42,550 nucleotides of DNA from Betaproteobacteria bacterium (GCA_021413765.1 JAIOPT010000082.1:1-42550), one strand, 5' to 3'; shown: positions 32,273-42,550, numbered from the stretch's first letter. Made by a program: numbers and translations. Notes: generated by a model not told the origin, from the letters alone.

Positions 32273-34480
32273 ATGCATCCTAAAATTCCTATCCAGCTAA
32301 ACAAGATGCTGGGCAACTACTTTATTCTCCTACTAGGCGTAATGCTGTTCGTCCCCAAGATAGGATTATTTGATATCCCAGGCTTTACAGTGACGGTTAA
32401 GCCGGAAGATATTTTGTGGATATCCGCTTTACCAATATTGCTATTCAATCGAATTGATTTAAGCGTCAGAGCCACCTTGATTTTTTTGTTTTTATTACTT
32501 TATCTACTTATTTCTTGCTTTTGGTTTACTTCTAATTTGCTCCTTGCTTCCCGATTGCTTTTCTATTCAATCCCATTGCTATATGCATTAAACCTAGATT
32601 CAAAACATTCAAATCAAGTATACCAACTCATTAGAACCTTTCTCTATCTGTTCGCAATAATCTCCATCCTGCAAGTCACGATTCCATTTCCTGGGTTTAA
32701 TTCTGGTCTCTTCTACTTTGAACAAGCAGGACGGGCACCAGGAATTTTTACAAATGGTGTCGAATTTGCCTTAGTTGCACATTTTAGTTTTTGGCTCGCC
32801 TTTTTCCTTGGTAGACGCTCCTTTCTTTTGTGGATAGCAGCTCTAATTATCACCGTGATGGCTGGAACAAGGTTTGTCTCATTCATCCATATTCTTATTG
32901 CCCTAGTTTATGTAGAGAAACCCAATTTCTCAAAGCAAGTATTGATAAAAGTCGGCACAACACTCACCATTTTAGTTTGCGTTGCATTTTATTTCACAAC
33001 TTCATCAGCCTCCCGATGGGAAGATATTAGCGCCCCAAATGTCATCGGTTCTACGAATGACCTGATTTCTTCATTGGCTCCATCAGACTATATCTCTCCA
33101 GCCAATGGATACTGCTTCGAATTTGATTATTCTTTAGCGACAGATCAGAGTTTGGCCATGCGACTATCGAAATTACAATTTGTAATGAATACAGTTGTGC
33201 TTGGAGAAAATGTTCTTGGATTTGGTCTTGGCAAGTGCACCGGTGACTCCGGTGATAACTTGTATGTTCGGATACTTGCTGATGGGGGGATACCCTTTCT
33301 TTTAATTTTTATTTTTTTCATCTTATCGCTAATTTGGCTGCCAATAAAAGACAAAACATTACGTAAGAACTGGCGTATTTTTATATTCGCATTTCTAACA
33401 CTTTCCTTTTTTTATGACACTTTATACATATCTCGTAGCGCGCCCCTAGTCTTTGCGATTTTAGCAGTGGTTATCGGCAAAACTCGCCCAAAACTTACCC
33501 AATCAAATATCACAGCATCGAATGATCATTCAGACACTGCTATTACTGTTGGTGATTCGGACAATTACTCTCAATCCCCTCCCAAAATCGCAGTTTGTCT
33601 GGCAGCACACAATGGATCTAAATGGCTGGACGAGCAAATTAATTCTATCTTTGCACAATCAGGGGTAGATATAACGCTCTTTGTCAGTATCGATAGCTCT
33701 CCAGATGACACGGAAAAAATCATACAGCTAAGAGCCATATCAGATACCCGTATTAAAGTATTACCAAGTGGAGAGCACTTTGGTGGTGCGGCGCGTAATT
33801 TTTTCCGGTTGTTAAACGATGTGGATTTCTCAGACTTTGATTATGTCAGCCTTGCTGATCAAGATGATATTTGGTTTCCTGACAAGCTTTCGCGCGCTCA
33901 TGAAATGTTATTAAAAAATAAGGCGGATGCGTACTCAAGCAACGTAATTGCATTCTGGCCTTCCGGGAAGAAAGAGCTCATTAATAAATCACAATCGCAG
34001 AAAAACTGGGACTTCCTCTTTGAAGGAGCAGGGCCTGGATGCACTTTCGTCATGAAGCCATCATTAGTAAGAGCTATTCAAAATTTGCTCAAAAAGCATT
34101 GGAGCGACATGCAAAGTGTCTGGATGCACGATTGGTTCATCTATGCATTTGCAAGAGCGAATGGCTACCGATGGCTCATTGATGAGCATGCTAGCATGCT
34201 ATATCGCCAGCACGGCACGAATGAAGTAGGTGCAAATAAAGGAATAAGTGCCATGATCTACCGAGTTCAAAAAGTATTAAAGGGTGACTGGGGGTTAAAT
34301 CAAGTTTCTTTAATAGCAAAGCTCGTAGGATTGGGGAAAGACAAGTTTGTCCAAATCTGGATTAAGGGCGACCGTAAAGGAATGCTACGGCTGGCTCTGC
34401 TTGCAAGGCAATGTCGCCGACGCCCTTCTGACGTGATCCTGTTCTTTATTTTTTGTTTATTGATGGCTGCTCGTCCATGA
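32273..34480 (+). CDS. O-antigen polymerase-like membrane domain fused to a GT2 glycosyltransferase
   Basis: 735 residues in one uninterrupted frame. Residues 1-400 are strongly hydrophobic with about ten spans and a periplasmic loop near 250-300, followed by VLGENVLGFGLGKCTGDSGDNLYVRILADGGIP, a pattern of O-antigen polymerases and ligases (GxGxG ... N.y...l.e.Gi). A Ser/Asp/Asn-rich linker spans 405-432. Residues 433-735 form a GT2 domain: PPKIAVCLAAHNGSKWLDEQ, FVSIDSSPDD, VSLADQDDIWFPDKL (DXD-type near 530), and WMHDWFIYAFARANGY. No ATG near the linker allows a separate GT gene. The fusion would put repeat-unit transfer and polymerisation on one polypeptide; which steps they catalyse is unknown. 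Confidence 0.88.
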   Translation: MHPKIPIQLNKMLGNYFILLLGVMLFVPKIGLFDIPGFTVTVKPEDILWISALPILLFNRIDLSVRATLIFLFLLLYLLISCFWFTSNLLLASRLLFYSIPLLYALNLDSKHSNQVYQLIRTFLYLFAIISILQVTIPFPGFNSGLFYFEQAGRAPGIFTNGVEFALVAHFSFWLAFFLGRRSFLLWIAALIITVMAGTRFVSFIHILIALVYVEKPNFSKQVLIKVGTTLTILVCVAFYFTTSSASRWEDISAPNVIGSTNDLISSLAPSDYISPANGYCFEFDYSLATDQSLAMRLSKLQFVMNTVVLGENVLGFGLGKCTGDSGDNLYVRILADGGIPFLLIFIFFILSLIWLPIKDKTLRKNWRIFIFAFLTLSFFYDTLYISRSAPLVFAILAVVIGKTRPKLTQSNITASNDHSDTAITVGDSDNYSQSPPKIAVCLAAHNGSKWLDEQINSIFAQSGVDITLFVSIDSSPDDTEKIIQLRAISDTRIKVLPSGEHFGGAARNFFRLLNDVDFSDFDYVSLADQDDIWFPDKLSRAHEMLLKNKADAYSSNVIAFWPSGKKELINKSQSQKNWDFLFEGAGPGCTFVMKPSLVRAIQNLLKKHWSDMQSVWMHDWFIYAFARANGYRWLIDEHASMLYRQHGTNEVGANKGISAMIYRVQKVLKGDWGLNQVSLIAKLVGLGKDKFVQIWIKGDRKGMLRLALLARQCRRRPSDVILFFIFCLLMAARP

Positions 34481-36412
34481 CTATTTGGATATTCTAGAAA
34501 TATCTATCTCGTGAATTCTCAGGAAATCGAGAAAACTGGGATACACAAACTTATCCACCGCGTAATCAGTGAGGTGATAGCCATCCTCTGAATAGACTGG
34601 GAAACCATCATCACTTACTGCGTCGCAGTAGCCGCCAAGGCACAGAGAGTCCATAGGATTATATTCATATACGAGTCCATCGGATTCAAGTTTCGAAAGT
34701 AATCTGTGAGTTGCATCATGCCATTGCAATACTTCCTTTTTCTTTACTCTGCATATTTCCAATCTACCCGGCGGTAATGATAGACAAACACTGATATGTA
34801 AACCCTCCAAGTTAGTCATCTGAGGAAGCGGCGACAGCACGATGAGTTTTGCCCCTTTCTTTGATAATTTAAGAGCAAAATCCTTAAATAGCATGTAATC
34901 CTGATTGCTAAGTAACCATGACTGTCTATCATTGTTCTGGAAGTAATAGGACAACAATACAAAATCCCCCTGCCTTATCGAGCCTATTGTCAGGGAATAA
35001 ACCCCTTCGGTTTGTTTTAGGCATTCGCCCCTCTCAACTTTAGGCTTGTCATTACAATTATTCGAAGAATAGGAATAAATATCCAACCCTTCATTATGAT
35101 GGAGCCTGAGCTTCATCATTAGAAGTTGCTGGTTAAAGGAATCTCCAAGAAAGAAGGCTCTAGGCACGTCTTTACCCTTTGGGGAAGTACAGGAGAAACT
35201 GAAATCTGTTTTAGCATAATTATTACATTCGATACCCTTATATTGCCCATGGAAAACTGTCTCTCGCTTAAGCGCTGATTCTTTTTCCGTGATATTGCGA
35301 TATGGGTGTCGAATCATTACTCCCAAAACCAGTATGCCAATCCCAACTGTGATTAGCCCTAAACACAAGATGCCTCTAGCGCTTTTTGTCCACTGACGGG
35401 ATCTTAATGGCTTCTCTATAAAACGATAAGATGCAAAAGAAATTAGCAGGATTGTAAGAATTAGAAATGGAATCGTTCGCCCTGTAATGCCAATGGTCCA
35501 GCGACTAAGGCTTAAAACAGGCCAGTGCCATAGGTAGAGCGAATATGATGCCAAACCTATATATACGATCTCTTTCCTGGTCAAAACCGCATGTGCAATT
35601 GTCATTGGTCGTATTGATCCAATTAGCAGCATAGTGGTGATGACTATTATGATGGTGGCCTGAATTGCGTGACTAGATGGAACAAACAAAACGGCGAGCA
35701 TCACGATGAACAAGAGTGATGGATTAAATCGTTTCACTATTCCAGATGGGAATTTTTCAATCCCGACAAATAATAGGCATCCAGCACCCAGTTCCCAGAA
35801 ACGGGATGGCATTAAGAAATAAGCTAAAGATGGACTTGTGTCGTTCAGATAAATGTAGGTAGCAAGTGATCCAACCGAAAGAATACAAAGCACCCACAAG
35901 AGCTTTTTTTCTGCATTGGGAGTGCGGCGCGAGAATCCTGTTAGCCAGACCAAAACAGGAAAGAGTACGTAGAATTGCTCTTCTACGCCAAGCGACCAGG
36001 TATGTGTAAATAGATTGAATTCTGTAGATGGAGCAAAATAATCCGTTGAACGGTTAGCTAGGAATACATTTGCCCCGCCAACAAGCGCCCACTGCCCGGT
36101 TCTAAGTGATTCAGAAGGCGTTGAAACCAATATCCACATGAGCAAACCGCTTATGATTACACTGATTACCAGTGCCGGTATTAAGCGCTTGATTCGCCTA
36201 ACGTAGAACCTTAATAAAAAATCACCGAAGTTCTTGCTGGGATAGTCCGCTAGAGAAGACGTTATTACAAAACCGGATATGACAAAAAATATATCAACTC
36301 CAAGATATCCACCGGGTAACAGGCCATTGCTGAAATGGTTAATGATGACGCTGACAACAGCGAGTGCCCTTAAACCATCAATCTCTGGTTGATAATTATT
36401 CGTTGGTATCAT
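34481..36412 (-). CDS. OafA-type acyltransferase with C-terminal SGNH domain (2)
   Basis: 643 residues, same architecture as the acyltransferase at 30182 but clearly diverged. YQPEIDGLRALAVVSVIINHFS near residue 7 with His, GGYLGVDIFFVISGFVI, FYVRRIKRLIPAL, HTWSLGVEEQFYVLFPV, and ten spans to about 385. The SGNH part has FFLGDSFNQQLL near 420 and DGYHLTDYAVDKF near 620. Its stop codon directly abuts the stop of the plus-strand fusion gene, without any gap and without a visible bidirectional terminator. It is the last gene of the dnaE-accA-tilS-oriented group. Confidence 0.92.
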   Translation of the reverse strand: MIPTNNYQPEIDGLRALAVVSVIINHFSNGLLPGGYLGVDIFFVISGFVITSSLADYPSKNFGDFLLRFYVRRIKRLIPALVISVIISGLLMWILVSTPSESLRTGQWALVGGANVFLANRSTDYFAPSTEFNLFTHTWSLGVEEQFYVLFPVLVWLTGFSRRTPNAEKKLLWVLCILSVGSLATYIYLNDTSPSLAYFLMPSRFWELGAGCLLFVGIEKFPSGIVKRFNPSLLFIVMLAVLFVPSSHAIQATIIIVITTMLLIGSIRPMTIAHAVLTRKEIVYIGLASYSLYLWHWPVLSLSRWTIGITGRTIPFLILTILLISFASYRFIEKPLRSRQWTKSARGILCLGLITVGIGILVLGVMIRHPYRNITEKESALKRETVFHGQYKGIECNNYAKTDFSFSCTSPKGKDVPRAFFLGDSFNQQLLMMKLRLHHNEGLDIYSYSSNNCNDKPKVERGECLKQTEGVYSLTIGSIRQGDFVLLSYYFQNNDRQSWLLSNQDYMLFKDFALKLSKKGAKLIVLSPLPQMTNLEGLHISVCLSLPPGRLEICRVKKKEVLQWHDATHRLLSKLESDGLVYEYNPMDSLCLGGYCDAVSDDGFPVYSEDGYHLTDYAVDKFVYPSFLDFLRIHEIDISRISK

Positions 36413-36496
36413 CTGAATAATGGCATCTGAATGTTAGAGTTTATTTACTAATGCTTAGACGCTAACAATCAAAATCTTGCTTTTAGTAGACGAGGT

Positions 36497-37327
36497 TTAA
36501 TCAGTAGTGTTAGCGAAAAAACTTGATGTATTATTCGCCAGAATCCTTCTCCTAATCACTACTAGCAGACCCAATATAAAACCTACCACAACTCCAAGCG
36601 TTAACGTTAACTTACGTTTAGGGAATGTTGCAATATCTGATGCATATATTGGACTAACCAGCCTAGTTGGGCGACCACTAGACAATCTCCAGTCTAATTC
36701 TTGAATCTGCTTCATATAATAAAGTAACGCATCGCGCTTAGTGAGATACGCCGTTTGATACAAGCCAGCCTTATCCATTTTTGTCAAGAAAGCCTGAGTT
36801 TCGCTCAGGTCTGATTGAAGCCGTTTCATATCATTATGCGTTTCTTCTTGATAAAGTTGCATCCTTTCAGCTTGTTGGTCACGAATCGACTCAAACAAAC
36901 CATTGACACACTGTCGTGCCAAATCAGGAGTGTTGCGAGAAACAGAAATTATCACTATCGACTTTAATTTTTCAATAGCTCTGGCATTGATTAAACTAAC
37001 TAGAGCCTCACCTGCACGCTCGTTATTCTCTAGTCCGCAAGTTTTGAATACGTTTGGGTTGAAAGCGCTCGGCTGCCTTAGTCGTGTAACAAGCATCTCA
37101 GGAGGTTCAATACTTACAATCTCCATCTTAGAACTATTTTCAATGACTTGGGCTATCTCAATCAGCGCAGTAGCCTCATATTGCGGCTTTACTAGAAAAA
37201 GATAACTCAAGGCCACCATGATGCCAATAACCATAAACCCTGAAATTAATTTCCAGCTCCCGATAATACTTTCAAACATTTCAAACAGGCTGATTTCGCT
37301 GTCTTGCGGCTCGTGATTTTGGTTCAC
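36497..37327 (-). CDS. wzz: Wzz-type chain-length determinant
   Basis: 276 residues. Inner-membrane regulator of polymer length. First span near residues 31-49 (ISGFMVIGIMVALSYLFLV) followed by KPQYEATALIEIAQV, the Wzz/PCP signature; a coiled-coil periplasmic domain (about 130-205, rich in Glu/Gln/Lys) and a second span near 242-262 with SPIYASDIATFPKRKLTLTLG just before it, like the Pro-Gly-rich motif of PCP proteins. It is shorter than the usual 320-370, and no Tyr-kinase domain is fused. 65 bases separate it from the PglC-like gene. Confidence 0.88.
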   Translation of the reverse strand: MNQNHEPQDSEISLFEMFESIIGSWKLISGFMVIGIMVALSYLFLVKPQYEATALIEIAQVIENSSKMEIVSIEPPEMLVTRLRQPSAFNPNVFKTCGLENNERAGEALVSLINARAIEKLKSIVIISVSRNTPDLARQCVNGLFESIRDQQAERMQLYQEETHNDMKRLQSDLSETQAFLTKMDKAGLYQTAYLTKRDALLYYMKQIQELDWRLSSGRPTRLVSPIYASDIATFPKRKLTLTLGVVVGFILGLLVVIRRRILANNTSSFFANTTD

Positions 37328-37392
37328 TGATACTCCCCTTAAAATTGTTAATGATACCTTTTTGCTCTATTTGCAATCTTCTATGCACTAAA

Positions 37393-37953
37393 TTAGTGCG
37401 ATACTCCCTCATGGCGCAAGACTTTTAATACGGTAAACCACAAAATTTTCAGGTCAAACCAGAAGGATTGTTGCTCAAGATATTCTCTATCCCACTCAAC
37501 TTTTTCAGAAATTGGCAACTCATCCCGACCATTGATTTGCGCCCATCCAGTGAGCCCGGGCATTAACTCATGTACCCCATTCTTGCTACGTAACTCAATC
37601 AAGTCATACTGATTGAAAAGCGCCGGTCTAGGTCCTACAAAGCTCATATCTCCCTTGAGAATACTCCAAAGCTGAGGCAACTCGTCCAAGCTACTTTTCC
37701 TAAGAAACGCTCCAAATGGCGTTAAATATTCCTTTGGGTTACTTAACAGATGAGTTGCAACGGCTGGAGTATCCAAGCGCATGGTTCGAAATTTTGGCAT
37801 ACGAAAAATACGATTATCCTGACCCACCCGATCACTCCAAAACAACGCAGGTCCGGGTGAAGTGAGTTTGACCATAAGAAAAATGAGTGAGATTGGCAAG
37901 AATAACAGCAGGATGGCTGCTATCGCCATTAACATATCAAGTAACCGCTTCAT
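37393..37953 (-). CDS. PglC-like initiating phosphoglycosyl transferase
   Basis: 186 residues, the short monotopic PGT type that transfers a sugar-1-phosphate to undecaprenyl phosphate and starts repeat-unit assembly. N-terminal re-entrant helix (residues 1-30: KRLLDMLMAIAAILLLFLPI), then SPGPALFWSDRVGQDNRIFRM, KFRTMRL, and the catalytic Asp-Glu pair in RKSSLDELPQLW near 88, GDMSFVGPRPAL, and PGLTGWAQINGRDE. Size and motifs match PglC/WcaJ catalytic domains without the N-terminal extension. The likely substrate is a UDP-sugar from the WbpM-like dehydratase. Confidence 0.93.
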   Translation of the reverse strand: MKRLLDMLMAIAAILLLFLPISLIFLMVKLTSPGPALFWSDRVGQDNRIFRMPKFRTMRLDTPAVATHLLSNPKEYLTPFGAFLRKSSLDELPQLWSILKGDMSFVGPRPALFNQYDLIELRSKNGVHELMPGLTGWAQINGRDELPISEKVEWDREYLEQQSFWFDLKILWFTVLKVLRHEGVSH

Positions 37954-37987
37954 AAAATTATAATTTTCAAATTAAAAACACCAAGAT

Positions 37988-39340
37988 TTAAGCGAAATCA
38001 ACATTGGGTTCAGCCATCACGATAAAGCCAAGCTCGTCTGCCTGCGCCCTCCATGAAGCATCTATGCCCAACCCCAACACCATAACCAATTCATCACCAT
38101 GCCAAAACATAACGGCATTGTCACGCTGCCAAGGTGGGATTGCAGCGACTTGCCATAAATTTTTCAAAGTTCTTTTGGGCCGGTTCATATCAAGTCTTAT
38201 GCTAGCCCCTTCTAAGCGGCTGGTAACACGAAGGCAATCCTTTATCCTATCTCTCGCTACACCTTCTCCATTAGTCTCACGAAAAAAAAGTCTCCGGCCA
38301 TCTGGCAGGTTCAAAATAGATTCACCATTCCATTCCAAACTATAAGGTTGCACTTCAACTGCTTTATCAATATAGGCAAAATGACGATAGCGTCGCAAAC
38401 AAAACTCACCTAACCTACACATGACTTTCGCGTTAGGTTTTGCGTAACAAAGCTGGTTTAATATCTCGTGCAGCCTTGCATTACTTGGATTTAAGCCAGA
38501 TAAATCGTATATCCACCAACGCAACAAGTTCATTGCGCGTTGCGGGGTTGCCGCTTTCAGCCAAGCAATATCTAAGTGCTCTTGTTGAACTGCAACGGCT
38601 GCATCTTCCAGCGCAATTTGTTCTAGCAACTCAGCGGCTTCCGCCAAATTTGAAGCCACGCGCGCCAAGGTGCCACGATAACCAACAAATCGCTTCCCCA
38701 GTGTTGGAAAAACTTCATGTCGCAAGAAATTGCGATCGTAATGCAAACTATCGTTGCTTTCGTCCTCTATCCATCTGAGATGATGCGTGTTCGCATAAGC
38801 CAATAGTTGGCTACGTGACACATTCAGCAGAGGTCGCAAGAGGCGTTTCCCTTCTTCTTCTCGTAACGGTGGCATGGCCGCCAGGCCATTCACACCCGCC
38901 CCGCGTAGCAATTGCAGCAACAAAGTCTCAGCTTGGTCATCCTGATGATGCGCCAACAACACATCACCCTCGCCCGCCAATAGCGCGGCATAGCGTGCTT
39001 TGCGCGCAGCAGCCTCCAACCCCAGACCGCTATCTCTGGGGACATCCACTTTCACAGCCTGAAAAGCCACCTCATGCTGCGTGCACAACTCAACGCAAAA
39101 CTTCTCCCACGCATCCGCATTAGGACTGATTTGATGGTTGACGTGGATTACTGAAAATGGGAAATGTGATAGCTGTTTGGCTTGCACCAACAGATGCAAC
39201 AGCACGCAAGAATCTAAACCACCACTCAACCCCAGCAACACTGGCTGATCACGTTTAGTGTGATGCTCTAGAAAAGAAATTAAATGCTGAACAAGCGCAG
39301 CAGGATCACTTACGCGCTGCGGTTTCTTTGAACTTGCCAT
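37988..39340 (-). CDS. tilS: tRNA(Ile)-lysidine synthetase
   Basis: Modifies C34 of the tRNA-Ile with CAU anticodon to lysidine. 450 residues. PP-loop [18 protein letters not shown] with SGGLDS near residue 40, [20 protein letters not shown] near 130, and [14 protein letters not shown]. The C-terminal TilS domains end with DELGFIVM-like residues. It overlaps accA by 35 bases, and follows dnaE and accA in the same direction, an arrangement partly shared with other proteobacteria. The polysaccharide genes directly downstream may be partly read through from this housekeeping run. Confidence 0.94.
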   Translation of the reverse strand: MASSKKPQRVSDPAALVQHLISFLEHHTKRDQPVLLGLSGGLDSCVLLHLLVQAKQLSHFPFSVIHVNHQISPNADAWEKFCVELCTQHEVAFQAVKVDVPRDSGLGLEAAARKARYAALLAGEGDVLLAHHQDDQAETLLLQLLRGAGVNGLAAMPPLREEEGKRLLRPLLNVSRSQLLAYANTHHLRWIEDESNDSLHYDRNFLRHEVFPTLGKRFVGYRGTLARVASNLAEAAELLEQIALEDAAVAVQQEHLDIAWLKAATPQRAMNLLRWWIYDLSGLNPSNARLHEILNQLCYAKPNAKVMCRLGEFCLRRYRHFAYIDKAVEVQPYSLEWNGESILNLPDGRRLFFRETNGEGVARDRIKDCLRVTSRLEGASIRLDMNRPKRTLKNLWQVAAIPPWQRDNAVMFWHGDELVMVLGLGIDASWRAQADELGFIVMAEPNVDFA

Positions 39341-40277
39341 AGCTCATCAGACGCTCGTAACGTTGCGCAAGCAATTCATCCACAGATTTTTTCTGAAGCT
39401 GGCTCAAGGTTTCGGACAGAGCTTTACTCAGCGTTTGCATCATGGCGGCAGGGTCGCGGTGAGCTCCACCCAGAGGCTCATTGACGATCTTGTCTATCAA
39501 CCCCAAAGTCTTCAGGCGATTTGCGGTAATCGCCAGCGTTTCTGCGGCTTCAGGTGCTTTGTCGGCGCTTTTCCAAAGAATAGACGCACAACCTTCAGGG
39601 GAAATAACCGAATACATTGCATATTGCAGCATCAACATCTGGTCTGCCACACCCAACGCCAGCGCACCACCAGAACCACCTTCACCAATAATCACGGCGA
39701 CGATAGGCACCCTCAGTTCAGCCATGACATACAAGTTCCGAGCAATCGCCTCACTCTGCCCACGTTCTTCTGCGCCGATGCCAGGATAGGCTCCTGGAGT
39801 GTCAATCAGGGTAATGATCGGTAGGTTGAATTTTTCGGCCAATCGATATAAGCGTAGCGCCTTACGATAGCCTTCTGGGCGCGGCATACCGAAATTACGA
39901 TAGATTTTTTCCTTGGTATCCTTACCTTTTTGCTGGCCTATCACCATCACCGGCTCACCGTTCAAGCGTGCCAAGGCACCAACGATGGCGGGGTCATCAG
40001 CAAACGCACGATCACCGTGCAACTCTTCGACATGGGTAAACATACCTTGCAGGTAGTCCAGCGTGTATGGACGTTGTGGGTGGCGTGCCACTTGCGATAT
40101 TTGCCATGCCCCTAGCTTGGCATAGACTTCTTTGGTGAGTTTTTGGCTTTTGCTGGTAAGGGTGGCAATTTCTTGTGAAATATCCAGCGCCTTATCATCA
40201 TTTACGCCACGCAAATCCTCTATCTTATTCTCGAGTTCAGCGATGGATTGTTCAAAATCTAAAAAACTGATTTTCAT
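39306..40277 (-). CDS. accA: Acetyl-CoA carboxylase carboxyltransferase subunit alpha
   Basis: 323 residues, normal length. Transfers the carboxyl group from biotin to acetyl-CoA with AccD for fatty-acid synthesis. Seen: start [36 protein letters not shown] near 73, [27 protein letters not shown] near 118, [23 protein letters not shown] near 160 and [16 protein letters not shown] near 200. Lies 26 bases from dnaE. Confidence 0.97.
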   Translation of the reverse strand: MKISFLDFEQSIAELENKIEDLRGVNDDKALDISQEIATLTSKSQKLTKEVYAKLGAWQISQVARHPQRPYTLDYLQGMFTHVEELHGDRAFADDPAIVGALARLNGEPVMVIGQQKGKDTKEKIYRNFGMPRPEGYRKALRLYRLAEKFNLPIITLIDTPGAYPGIGAEERGQSEAIARNLYVMAELRVPIVAVIIGEGGSGGALALGVADQMLMLQYAMYSVISPEGCASILWKSADKAPEAAETLAITANRLKTLGLIDKIVNEPLGGAHRDPAAMMQTLSKALSETLSQLQKKSVDELLAQRYERLMSYGKFKETAARK

Positions 40278-40303
40278 TGAGGGAGTTCCGTTACAAGCTA
40301 AAT

Positions 40304-42550
40304 TTACTGAGAATGATACAGGATTTTCAATCCGTCATCGCCCAACCAACCACGTAAACCCGCCAATAACTCATCGCGCAACTCCACCCGCCACTCGTCA
40401 GGCAATGCCATTTCGCAGGTCGCCTGGCCATTGTGGTAGTTGAGTAAGACCTTGCACGACTCGGCACGACGATAGGGATTGAGCAACTCCCGCAACTTTG
40501 CTGTATCGGCTTGGCCATTGCATGAAAGTTTAAGCAACTGGGCGTTGGCGGTGCGGGCAGTGCTAAGGTCAAACAAGCGCCTGGCACTCACACGCAAGCC
40601 TCCTGTGTAGTCATCTTTGCTGACTTTACCTTCCACGATCAACAATTGGTCTTCCTTGAGCAACGCCTGCTGCTGCGCCCACAACTCGTTACCCACGGCA
40701 ACATCCAGTTGCGCCGTGCCATCGTCTATGCTTACAAAGGCCATTTTACCGCGTGCGGTCATTTTAGTACGCGTCGCCATCACCACACCAGCCAGCATTT
40801 GCGGCTGTTCTTTGGGGCTCAAGTTTGCCAGTTCGGTCTTTACAAAGGTGGCAATATCCTTACGCCACGCACTGAACGGATGTCCACTGAAATAAAAGCC
40901 CATCGCGGCTTTTTCCTGGATGAGTTGCTCGCGCTCCGACCACATAGTCACCACGGGGAGCGCCTGTTGCGGAGTGTCGTGGGATTCGCCGAACAAACTG
41001 TCTTGCCCGTTGCCAGCGCCTTGACTACCCACATCCATCGCCACGCCCACGGCGGCCAATAACGCAGCACGGTTTGTGTCTATCGCATCAAAAGCTCCCG
41101 CGCGCACCAAAGATTCCACAACGCGCCGATTCACCTTACGTAAATCCAGACGGCGGCAAAAATCGAACAAATCCTTAAAGTCACCATCCTGCTCACGCGA
41201 TGCCAGAATCACGCTGATGGCTGCTTCGCCCGTACCTTTAACCGCCCCCAAGCCGTATAAGATCGTCTTCTTGTCTACGGGTTTAAAGCGGAACTCGCTG
41301 CGGTTAATGTCTGGCGGCAACACCTTCACACCATTGCCCAATGTATCTTTGATGAAATCCCGCACATTGTCGGTGTTGTTCATATCTGCCGACATGGTGG
41401 CCGCCATGAACGCCGCCGGATAATGTGCCTTCAACCAGGCCGTGTGATAGGCCACCAACGCATAAGCCGCGGCGTGTGATTTGTTGAAACCATACCCTGC
41501 AAACTTTTCCATCAGGTCAAACAATTGCCCTGCTTGATGTTCGGATGTACCGCCCTTCTGTGCACCAGCAATGAACACCGCTCGCTGCGCATCCATCTCT
41601 TCCTGCTTTTTCTTACCCATGGCGCGGCGCAACAGGTCAGCACCGCCCAAACTATAGCCCCCAACCAACTGCGCCATCTGCATCACCTGTTCCTGATACA
41701 CCATGATGCCGTAGGTTTCCTTCAGCACAGGTTGCACGGCAGGATGTGGATACTCAAAACTAGCGCCGTGCTTGCGCTTGCAGAAGTCAGGGATCAGATC
41801 CATTGGACCGGGACGGTACAAGGCGACCAGCGCGATAATGTCCTCAAAGCAATCCGGTTTGGCTTGCTTCAACATATCCTTCATGCCGGAGGATTCCAAC
41901 TGAAACACCGCCGTGGTATTGGAGTTCTTGAGTAGCTTGTAGGTATCCGGGTCGTCCAGCGCTAGGGTAGGCAGATCTATGAGTGGTTCACCGTCTACAG
42001 CCCGTTGCTGGTTCGCCCACACCACCGCCATATCCAGGATGGTCAAGGTGCGTAAGCCAAGAAAGTCGAATTTGACCAACCCCACTGCTTCTACGTCATC
42101 CTTGTCGTACTGGCTGACGGTGGCTTCGCTGCCTTGCTGGCAATACATAGGCGAGAAATCGGTGATCTTTCCGGGGGAGATCAACACGCCACCCGCGTGC
42201 GTACCAACATTACGAACAAGACCTTCCAATCGTAATGCCAGCTCTAGCAACTCTTTCACTTCTTCTTCATTTTCGCGGCGCTCTCTGAGCTGTTCTTCTT
42301 GCTTGATCGCGTCCTCCAGAGTGATGCCCAGCTCACGCGGGATCAGCTTGGCGATACCATCCACAAAGTTAAATGGTAAATCCAGCACGCGGCCTACGTC
42401 GCGGATCACGGCCTTGGCCGCCATGGTACCGAAGGTGGCGATCTGCGCCACCGCCTCCCGTCCATATTTGTCGCGCACGTAGTCAATCACACGGTCGCGG
42501 CCTTCCTGACAAAAGTCGATATCAAAGTCAGGCATGGATACCCGCTCTGG
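40304..42550 (-). CDS. dnaE: DNA polymerase III alpha subunit, C-terminal part (runs off right edge)
   Basis: Catalytic replicative polymerase subunit. About 748 residues are present and the frame stays open to the window edge. [13 protein letters not shown] near the edge carries the two palm Asp residues (Asp401 and Asp403 in E. coli). Following motifs include [25 protein letters not shown], the [16 protein letters not shown] region, [44 protein letters not shown] (HhH region near), and a C-terminal OB domain ([20 protein letters not shown]). An in-window ATG at 42535 is internal, not the start. Confidence 0.97.
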   Translation of the reverse strand, partial: PERVSMPDFDIDFCQEGRDRVIDYVRDKYGREAVAQIATFGTMAAKAVIRDVGRVLDLPFNFVDGIAKLIPRELGITLEDAIKQEEQLRERRENEEEVKELLELALRLEGLVRNVGTHAGGVLISPGKITDFSPMYCQQGSEATVSQYDKDDVEAVGLVKFDFLGLRTLTILDMAVVWANQQRAVDGEPLIDLPTLALDDPDTYKLLKNSNTTAVFQLESSGMKDMLKQAKPDCFEDIIALVALYRPGPMDLIPDFCKRKHGASFEYPHPAVQPVLKETYGIMVYQEQVMQMAQLVGGYSLGGADLLRRAMGKKKQEEMDAQRAVFIAGAQKGGTSEHQAGQLFDLMEKFAGYGFNKSHAAAYALVAYHTAWLKAHYPAAFMAATMSADMNNTDNVRDFIKDTLGNGVKVLPPDINRSEFRFKPVDKKTILYGLGAVKGTGEAAISVILASREQDGDFKDLFDFCRRLDLRKVNRRVVESLVRAGAFDAIDTNRAALLAAVGVAMDVGSQGAGNGQDSLFGESHDTPQQALPVVTMWSEREQLIQEKAAMGFYFSGHPFSAWRKDIATFVKTELANLSPKEQPQMLAGVVMATRTKMTARGKMAFVSIDDGTAQLDVAVGNELWAQQQALLKEDQLLIVEGKVSKDDYTGGLRVSARRLFDLSTARTANAQLLKLSCNGQADTAKLRELLNPYRRAESCKVLLNYHNGQATCEMALPDEWRVELRDELLAGLRGWLGDDGLKILYHSQ

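Noticed and set aside
40304-42535. Complete dnaE starting at 42535
   Set aside because: The ATG encodes the Met before PDFDIDF, which is internal in DnaE; the frame continues beyond the window.

Overview
The window is chromosomal DNA of a Gram-negative bacterium, most likely a betaproteobacterium. The protein style of RNase R, DnaE, AccA and TilS and the O-antigen ligase tail suggest Nitrosomonadales or relatives, but the exact taxon cannot be fixed by eye. Housekeeping genes frame the window. On the left are the 5' part of rnr (minus strand) and a tRNA-Leu(CAG). On the right is a dnaE-accA-tilS run (minus strand), with dnaE cut by the window edge. Between them lies a large surface-polysaccharide (O-antigen or capsule) locus preceded by a small gene-poor accessory patch.

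Region 1, 1600-5000: accessory patch next to tRNA-Leu. It holds a possible decayed integrase start, a possible 47-residue membrane peptide, two clusters of covarying mini-hairpins, a HigBA toxin-antitoxin pair with a palindromic operator, and an unrecognised 198-residue gene. Upstream of that gene are about 900 bp of stacked repeats: seven GGATAA-CYAT-TTATCC palindromes (one carrying an exact DnaA box), TTTCCGAA repeats, TCGGCGG repeats and a duplicated AATTAGGTTATG motif. It looks like the remains of an integrative element or cryptic replicon. This is inference.

Region 2, 5010-10750, minus strand: a compact operon of a membrane-bound nucleotide-sugar 4,6-dehydratase (WbpM/CapD type), galU, hpt, a UDP-glucuronate 4-epimerase and an O-antigen ligase/polymerase whose last segment is frameshifted.

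Region 3, 11156-34480, plus strand: a long tightly packed operon diverging from region 2. First comes a nonulosonate-like module (NeuB synthase, KdsC-like phosphatase, SDR, aldehyde dehydrogenase, complete transketolase, TylF-type methyltransferase). Next is a CDP-sugar module (RfbF, RfbG, 3,5-epimerase, C-methyltransferase, DegT aminotransferase) that could make a CDP-4-amino-3-C-methyl-4,6-dideoxyhexose. Then come a second C-methyltransferase-like protein, a CmcI-type O-methyltransferase, NeuA-like cytidylyltransferase and a DapA/NanA-type aldolase. The operon ends with assembly genes: a Wzx flippase, a GT2, a KpsS-like glycosyltransferase, an OafA-SGNH acyltransferase and an unusual polymerase-GT2 fusion.

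Region 4, 34481-37953, minus strand: a second OafA-SGNH acyltransferase, a Wzz chain-length regulator and a PglC-like initiating phosphoglycosyl transferase, downstream of tilS.

Taken together this is a Wzx/Wzy-type pathway. PglC-like transferase starts the repeat, two different activated acidic or branched sugars are made and decorated by methyl and acyl groups, Wzx flips the unit, the polymerase fusion and Wzz set chain length, and the ligase attaches the chain. The strongest candidates for something undescribed are the NeuB-SDR-ALDH-transketolase module, the C-methylated 4-amino CDP-sugar branch, the polymerase-glycosyltransferase fusion and the repeat-rich pseudo-origin at 3862-4755.
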